Shown: in pieces, positions 60,510 through 64,000 of the stretch
Numbering within the stretch: the stretch's first letter is position 1
Layout: every line of letters begins with the position of its first letter
Source: JAHJHG01 sp964463425
GTDB taxonomy: Bacteria; Patescibacteriota; Microgenomatia; UBA8517
NCBI GenBank assembly: GCA_964463425.1
Contig: CAYXBV010000001.1
Coordinates: 55,652 to 119,651 of the forward strand
Direction: 5' to 3'
DNA: 64,000 nucleotides
The notes under the pieces: model-generated
What the model was told of the DNA's origin: nothing
Seen by the model: only the letters and a program-made list of their open reading frames with translations
Database searches by the model: none
Made by a program: the position numbers and the translations under genes

Positions 60510-61475
60510 ATGAAAATAGTTTTTTTCGGAACTCCCGAATATGTTGTCCCCGTTGTCAAAGCGCTTCATAAAACGCTTAAGCCTTCCGCTGAAAATAAAT
60601 CCAGTATTGTAGCTGTTGTAACACAAGGACCAAAGCCCGTTGGCAGAAAAAAAATCTTATCTCACTCCCCAGTTGATAAGTGGGCGTACGATAAAGGCAT
60701 ACCAATTTTTACTGACAGCAATGAATTACTTGAATCCGAACTAAGTCCCGATATTGGCGTCCTTGCTTCTTTTGGTCAAATTATTCCCAAAAAAGTCTTG
60801 AACTACTTTCCATACGGAATTCTAAACATTCACCCATCACTTCTTCCCAAATATCGAGGAGCGTCACCTGTGCGTTCTACGATAGCTAGTGGCGAAAAAG
60901 AAGCGGGTGCCACAATTATTAAGCTTGATGAAGAATTGGATCATGGAAAAATAGTTTCCCAATTTAAAATAGACCTTGAAGATAAAGACACATCCGAGAT
61001 ACTTCGAGAGAAACTTTTTAACCAGTCTATAGATGTGCTTTGTTCACTTATAAAACCATATCTAGAAGACAAGATACACCTCAAAACCCAAAACGAAAAA
61101 GAAGCAACATACACAACACAGATAACAAAACCTGAAGCACATATACAACCCAAATTTATTAAAAGCGCACTAGGGGGAAAAACAATCAAAGAAAAAATGG
61201 AAATACCTTTCATTAAGGTCGGAGCAGAAAAAAAGGCACTTCAAGTAAGCGTTACTCCTGAAACCATTGATGGTTTTATTCGAGCCATGCTTCCCTGGCC
61301 AACTGCATGGACAACCGTAAAAACAGATTCCAAAAGTAAGCCAATAAGACTAAGGATACTAAAAGCTCATATTTCTGACTATGTTTTAGTTTTAGATGAA
61401 GTTCAACTTGAGGGTAGGAATATTGTTACTTGGAAACAACTCAAAGAAGGCTATCCAACAGTAATGTTTTTGTAG
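60510..61475 (+). CDS. fmt: methionyl-tRNA formyltransferase
   Basis: Formylates initiator Met-tRNA (321 aa). The N-terminal formyltransferase domain has FFGTPEYVVPVV, LASFGQIIPKKVL and the NIHPSLLPKYRGASP motif; the C-terminal OB-like domain ends ITWKQLKEGYP-like. It forms a transcription unit with def. Its last 25 bp overlap the convergent rpmB gene. Confidence 0.95.
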   Translation: MKIVFFGTPEYVVPVVKALHKTLKPSAENKSSIVAVVTQGPKPVGRKKILSHSPVDKWAYDKGIPIFTDSNELLESELSPDIGVLASFGQIIPKKVLNYFPYGILNIHPSLLPKYRGASPVRSTIASGEKEAGATIIKLDEELDHGKIVSQFKIDLEDKDTSEILREKLFNQSIDVLCSLIKPYLEDKIHLKTQNEKEATYTTQITKPEAHIQPKFIKSALGGKTIKEKMEIPFIKVGAEKKALQVSVTPETIDGFIRAMLPWPTAWTTVKTDSKSKPIRLRILKAHISDYVLVLDEVQLEGRNIVTWKQLKEGYPTVMFL

Positions 61476-61702
61476 CCACCTATTGCTCCCGACTTCTTAA
61501 TTCTCTTGAGACACTTTGTGCAAATTCTCATTTTTGTTTTTTTGCCAGATATGTTCAGGGTAACCCTTTGTAAATTGGGCTTAAAAACTCTTCTTGTTGA
61601 GGGCGCTCTCTTCTTCCAACGCTTACCAGCAACACCCCGCTTGTGTCGTTGAGACCTGCCTACAACGTTTCTTTTTTCGCATATTTCGCAAATGTATGTC
61701 AT
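61451..61702 (-). CDS. rpmB: 50S ribosomal protein L28 (bL28)
   Basis: bL28, 83 aa. C5-E-I-C8 near the start and C59/C62-type CTKC near the end make the zinc-binding C+ form; GRSQRHKRGVAGKRWKKR and RRVFKPNLQRVTL are typical. It ends inside the 3' end of fmt on the other strand. Confidence 0.94.
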   Translation of the reverse strand: MTYICEICEKRNVVGRSQRHKRGVAGKRWKKRAPSTRRVFKPNLQRVTLNISGKKTKMRICTKCLKRIKKSGAIGGYKNITVG

Positions 61703-61758
61703 GTTTGTAATCCTTTCGACGCTTGATTATACTACAAAGATACAGCTTCACAAATAGT

Positions 61759-62415
61759 ATGTTAAATATAATCGTTTGGATACTCGCTTTTATAGTTGCC
61801 ATTACCATTCATGAGACAGCCCATGCTTGGATGGCCGACAGACTTGGAGACCCTACTCCCAGGCTTATGGGAAGATTGTCTCTAAACCCTCTAGTTCATT
61901 ATGACCCTATTGGAACAACTCTTTTGTTTATATTGGTAATCATGAGATCGCTTGGTGTACCCGTTATTCCTTTTGGTTGGGCTAAGCCAGTTAAGTTTGA
62001 TCCCTACAACCTCAAAAATCCCAGAAGGGACTCTGCCTTAATTTCATTTGCAGGTCCTTTGTCTAATTTAGTACTAGCTACAGTTTTGGGTATTATTGTT
62101 CGCATTGCCTCCACTCCCTTTTCGCCAATGCCTTTTATCGCTGATTTTTTATATCCCTTCATTATTCTTAATGTCGTTTTAGCTATCTTTAACCTTGTCC
62201 CCATCCACCCACTCGATGGAGGAAAAATTCTTATTGGTCTTCTTCCAGCCAAAGACGCTTATGAAGCAGACAGGTTCTTAAATCGATATGGCATCATCAT
62301 TTTATTCCTCCTAATTTTCCCAACCTTTGGGGGCACTTCTCCCATTTTTATGTTTCTTACGCCAATACTTAACTTCATTCTTGGTATTCTTGTCCCAGGC
62401 AGCCCTGCCATCTAA
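61759..62415 (+). CDS. M50 family site-2 protease, no PDZ
   Basis: A 218-aa intramembrane metalloprotease. Zinc motif H18-E-T-A-H22 and third ligand Asp153 in IHPLDGGK. PFGWAKPVKFDPYNL and FAGPLSNL are the family's conserved loops. The ATG at 61759 is preferred over an in-frame TTG/ATG further upstream because it starts the first helix. The substrate is unknown. Confidence 0.9.
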   Translation: MLNIIVWILAFIVAITIHETAHAWMADRLGDPTPRLMGRLSLNPLVHYDPIGTTLLFILVIMRSLGVPVIPFGWAKPVKFDPYNLKNPRRDSALISFAGPLSNLVLATVLGIIVRIASTPFSPMPFIADFLYPFIILNVVLAIFNLVPIHPLDGGKILIGLLPAKDAYEADRFLNRYGIIILFLLIFPTFGGTSPIFMFLTPILNFILGILVPGSPAI

Positions 62416-62420
62416 AGTCC

Positions 62421-62449
62421 TTACACCGATTGACTTCATCTGATAAAAT
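62421..62449 (+). promoter_or_regulatory. promoter of the structured ncRNA
   Basis: TTACAC (62421-62426), 17 bp, TGA-TAAAAT (62444-62449, extended -10). Predicted +1 is 62456-62457, exactly at the first paired base of the RNA. Confidence 0.65.
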
Positions 62450-62455
62450 ATACAT

Positions 62456-62614
62456 AACCCTGCAGAAGGGTGTTTTCGGAAGAGTTTTTTCCTCATCGAA
62501 AAACACTTAGGGAGGGCATATAGCCTTAGCTCGTGGGCTAAAGCTGAGCTCACCCACCTGGATTTGTCCGGGGAAAAGTTATCTTCCGTTTGACCCTCGG
62601 CAGGGTTCTTTTTT
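62456..62614 (+). ncRNA. structured non-coding RNA of about 159 nt, unidentified (6S-like shape)
   Basis: The ends pair: AACCCTGC (62456-62463) with GCAGGGTT (62600-62607), followed by CTTTTTT. Inside, GGGT/ACCC (62468-62471, 62593-62596), CGGAAG/CTTCCG (62477-62482, 62583-62588) and TTTTCCTC/GGGGAAAA (62487-62494, 62570-62577) make a long rod with interior loops. The apical part has GTGGG/CCCAC (62533-62537, 62553-62557). An alternative local hairpin GTGTTTTCG/CGAAAAACAC (62470-62478, 62497-62506) competes. No ORF. SRP, RNase P, tmRNA and T-box signatures are not seen. Confidence 0.65.
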
Positions 62615-62679
62615 ATAATTTCACAGTATCTTCATTTTTTGGTATAATTACGCATATTTGCAAGCTGCAAATATCGTTT

Positions 62680-62751
62680 GCCGGCGTAGCTCAGTGGTAG
62701 AGCAACGGTTTTGTAAACCGTAGGTCAGTGGTTCAATCCCACTCGTCGGCT
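62680..62751 (+). tRNA. tRNA-Thr (TGT)
   Basis: Acceptor stem GCCGGCG/CGTCGGC, anticodon loop TTTGTAA with TGT, T-loop TTCAATC. 3' CCA not encoded. A TATAAT (62643-62648) and an 8-bp hairpin ATATTTGC/GCAAATAT (62654-62674) lie just upstream. Confidence 0.95.
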
Positions 62752-62810
62752 CATATATCATGTAATGTATTTGAAAATCAAAACCTCATTTCATTATTGA
62801 CGCACAATCA

Positions 62811-63434
62811 ATGGCAGTATATTCTGGGACTATGTCCATTGACGAGATTAAACATCTATATTTCGAAAAACAACTTTGCACTCGTGAAATTGGAGAAAAG
62901 CTTAATAAAACTACTTGGCAGATCATTAGGACGATGAAAAAACATAATGTTGCCCGTCGTACCTCTGCGGAAACCCAAAAAATACAGTTTCAAAGAAAGC
63001 CTCTTTCCTATAATAAAAAAGTGAGACTTTCTTCCTTTGAAAAAAGTCTCTATGAAGCAGGGCTAATGCTCTATTGGGCGGAAGGTGTTAAGACTAGGGG
63101 TACTGTTGATTTTGCCAACAGCGACAGCAGAATGGCTTCAATATTTCTTTCTATGTTGCGATCCATATACCACATAGATGAAAAGCGTCTGCGAATTCTG
63201 TTATATTGTTACGCCAATCAAAACACTGAAAAACTTATAAAATACTGGTCAGCAAAATTAAAAATTCCAACACTGCAATTTATTAAGCCTTATGTTAAAC
63301 ACGATTATAATAAAAAAAAGACACACAAAATGCCACATGGACTAGTCCACATTCGGTATCATGATAAAAGATTATTTGAGCAAATATTGAAAGATATTGA
63401 TATAATATCTAGAAAGTTAAAACAAAACGTTTAA
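62811..63434 (+). CDS. HTH plus LAGLIDADG-like DNA-binding/homing-endonuclease-like protein
   Basis: A 207-aa protein lying between tRNA genes. Residues 8-45 look like a helix-turn-helix (TREIGEKLNKTTWQIIRTM). Residues 78-200 resemble a single LAGLIDADG-type unit: LYEAGLMLYWAEG, then DFANSDSRMASIFLSMLR, a strand RLRILLYCY, and FIKPYVKHDY with a closing VHIRYHD strand. Its stop codon directly touches the first base of tRNA-Tyr. The start could also be the ATG at 62832. It may be a small homing element or a domesticated regulator; nuclease activity is unproven. Confidence 0.6.
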   Translation: MAVYSGTMSIDEIKHLYFEKQLCTREIGEKLNKTTWQIIRTMKKHNVARRTSAETQKIQFQRKPLSYNKKVRLSSFEKSLYEAGLMLYWAEGVKTRGTVDFANSDSRMASIFLSMLRSIYHIDEKRLRILLYCYANQNTEKLIKYWSAKLKIPTLQFIKPYVKHDYNKKKTHKMPHGLVHIRYHDKRLFEQILKDIDIISRKLKQNV

Positions 63435-63519
63435 GCTGGGATGGCAGAGTGGTCAAATGCACGAGTCTGTAAAACTCGCGCCCGAACGGGCTACGTAGGT
63501 TCGAATCCTGCTCCCAGCA
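63435..63519 (+). tRNA. tRNA-Tyr (GTA)
   Basis: A type II tRNA: acceptor GCTGGGA/TCCCAGC, anticodon loop CTGTAAA between CGAGT and ACTCG, long variable arm GCCCGAACGGGC, T-loop TTCGAAT. Begins on the base after the preceding gene's TAA. CCA not encoded. Confidence 0.95.
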
Positions 63520-63597
63520 CACTTTCTCTCTGAGATTGAAAATCAACCTCACTTATTGAACACATTGGGTTTTGGTATAATCTCTATGCAATAGTTT

Positions 63598-63669
63598 GCC
63601 TGGGTAGCTCAGGGGCAGAGCACCAACTTGGTAAGTTGGGGGTCGGTGGTTCGAATCCACTCTCAGGCT
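63598..63669 (+). tRNA. tRNA-Thr (GGT)
   Basis: Acceptor GCCTGGG/CTCAGGC with one G-T pair, anticodon loop TTGGTAA with GGT, T-loop TTCGAAT. CCA not encoded. A TATAAT-type -10 lies about 20 nt upstream. Confidence 0.95.
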
Positions 63670-63709
63670 CAAAGTTGTATAAATAATAGAAAAGTGTAAA
63701 ATATCATCT

Positions 63710-63883
63710 ATGGCCAAAAAAGGAGCTAGAGAAATCGTTGCAATGGTTTGTTCTGAGTGTAAGGCGCATAATTACGCCACCATGAGGAATAAAATCAATA
63801 TGGAAAAAAAGTTAGAAATAAAAAAGTACTGCAAAAACTGCAAAAAAAATACACTCCATAAAGAAACTACCAAGCTAAAGTAA
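63710..63883 (+). CDS. rpmG: 50S ribosomal protein L33 (bL33)
   Basis: A 57-aa zinc-type L33: MAKKGAREIVAMVCSECK with C14/C17 and YCKNCKKNTLHKE with C41/C44. It lies between tRNA-Thr and tRNA-Trp, the normal place before secE-nusG. TAAAAT (63697-63702) ends 7 nt before the ATG, with TTGTAT at 63675-63680: leaderless. Confidence 0.93.
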   Translation: MAKKGAREIVAMVCSECKAHNYATMRNKINMEKKLEIKKYCKNCKKNTLHKETTKLK

Positions 63884-63926
63884 AACTTCGTTTTTGATAT
63901 ATTTGAAGGTATAATATTCATGTCTT

Positions 63927-63997
63927 AGGGGTGTCGTTCAGTGGTAGGACAGCGGTCTCCAAAACCGCTAACGAGGGTTCGATTCCTTCCACCCCTG
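63927..63997 (+). tRNA. tRNA-Trp (CCA anticodon)
   Basis: Acceptor AGGGGTG/CACCCCT, anticodon loop CTCCAAA with CCA, T-loop TTCGATT, discriminator G. 3' CCA not encoded. TATAAT at 63910-63915. The window ends 3 bases later. Confidence 0.95.
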
Positions 63998-64000
63998 CAA

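Noticed and set aside
62456..62614. Identification of the ncRNA as SRP RNA, RNase P RNA or tmRNA
   Set aside because: No SRP domain IV tetraloop motif, no RNase P P4 sequence, no tRNA-like ends or tag frame.
1..64000. UGA recoding as in Gracilibacteria/SR1
   Set aside because: TGA terminates hisS, the GGQ factor gene and other genes at the expected ends, with no in-frame TGA inside conserved proteins.
1..64000. CRISPR arrays, insertion sequences or prophage genes
   Set aside because: No spaced direct repeats, no transposase, no phage structural genes. The Cas4/RecB-like nuclease at 11.5 kb stands alone, and the Xer recombinase is a housekeeping type.

Overview
The window looks like a chromosomal piece of a Patescibacteria (Candidate Phyla Radiation) bacterium. 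Signs of this are short, stripped-down versions of universal proteins (RF1, EF-Ts, YchF, DNA polymerase III delta', DprA), a type IV pilus operon with one pilin, nucleoside-salvage kinases, no biosynthetic operons, and several small proteins of unknown function. TGA ends ordinary genes (hisS and the GGQ protein, for example), so UGA is not recoded and the Gracilibacteria/Absconditabacteria code does not apply. rpsF-ssb-rpsR is not followed by rplI (bL9), which fits the Microgenomates/Katanobacteria/Dojkabacteria side of the radiation, but the lineage cannot be settled from the sequence alone. I saw no CRISPR array, insertion sequence, prophage or rRNA.

Layout. 1-4.6 kb (minus): pilB-pilT-pilC-pilin. 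4.7-7.9 kb (plus): DNA polymerase III delta', gyrB, ppa. 7.9-13.6 kb: small genes on both strands (phosphodiester glycosidase, GGQ ribosome-rescue factor, YkgJ, YggU, PspC, LCP protein, Cas4/RecB-like nuclease, SIMPL). 13.7-18.3 kb: gyrA, an M50 protease, a Xer recombinase. 18.3-19.6 kb: HAD phosphatase and an unknown gene. 19.6-20.4 kb: the only long gene-free interval. 20.4-30.3 kb: yebC, TPR protein, rluD-type synthase, TraR/DksA protein, efp, tRNA-Leu, dnaB, MBL hydrolase, two exported proteins. 30.3-33.7 kb (plus): hisS behind a candidate leader-peptide attenuator, a DMT permease, rpmE, a short prfA. 33.7-37 kb (minus): ychF, then rpsF-ssb-rpsR-ctpA. 37-49.8 kb: cysS, recR, an operon HIT-yqeY-ybeY-dnaX-ybaB, and an operon rpsB-tsf-frr-rseP-proS-(unknown)-yvcK. 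49.8-57.7 kb (minus): pbp2-dprA-topA-tdk-dnk-tmk, and mreB. 57.8-62.4 kb: O-antigen-ligase/TPR protein, def-fmt, rpmB, M50 protease. 62.4-64 kb: a structured ncRNA, then tRNA-Thr, a LAGLIDADG-like gene, tRNA-Tyr, tRNA-Thr, rpmG and tRNA-Trp, the stretch that usually precedes secE-nusG.

Two expression patterns recur. Many genes have a good -10 box ending only 6-9 nt before the start codon and no Shine-Dalgarno, so they are probably leaderless (holB, GGQ factor, nuclease, SIMPL, efp, dnaB, 36989 gene, cysS, recR, mreB, def, rpmG). Most of the others make an mRNA whose predicted first bases form a small stem-loop (pilB, gyrB, gyrA, M50, rpsF, rpsB, 29172 gene). A classical SD is seen only at a few genes (pilin, 16522 protease, 56366 gene).

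The most notable item is 30261-30398 upstream of hisS: a promoter, a 15-codon ORF with two His codons, and four mutually exclusive pairing segments ending in an intrinsic terminator. This is the layout of ribosome-stalling transcription attenuation controlling histidyl-tRNA synthetase.
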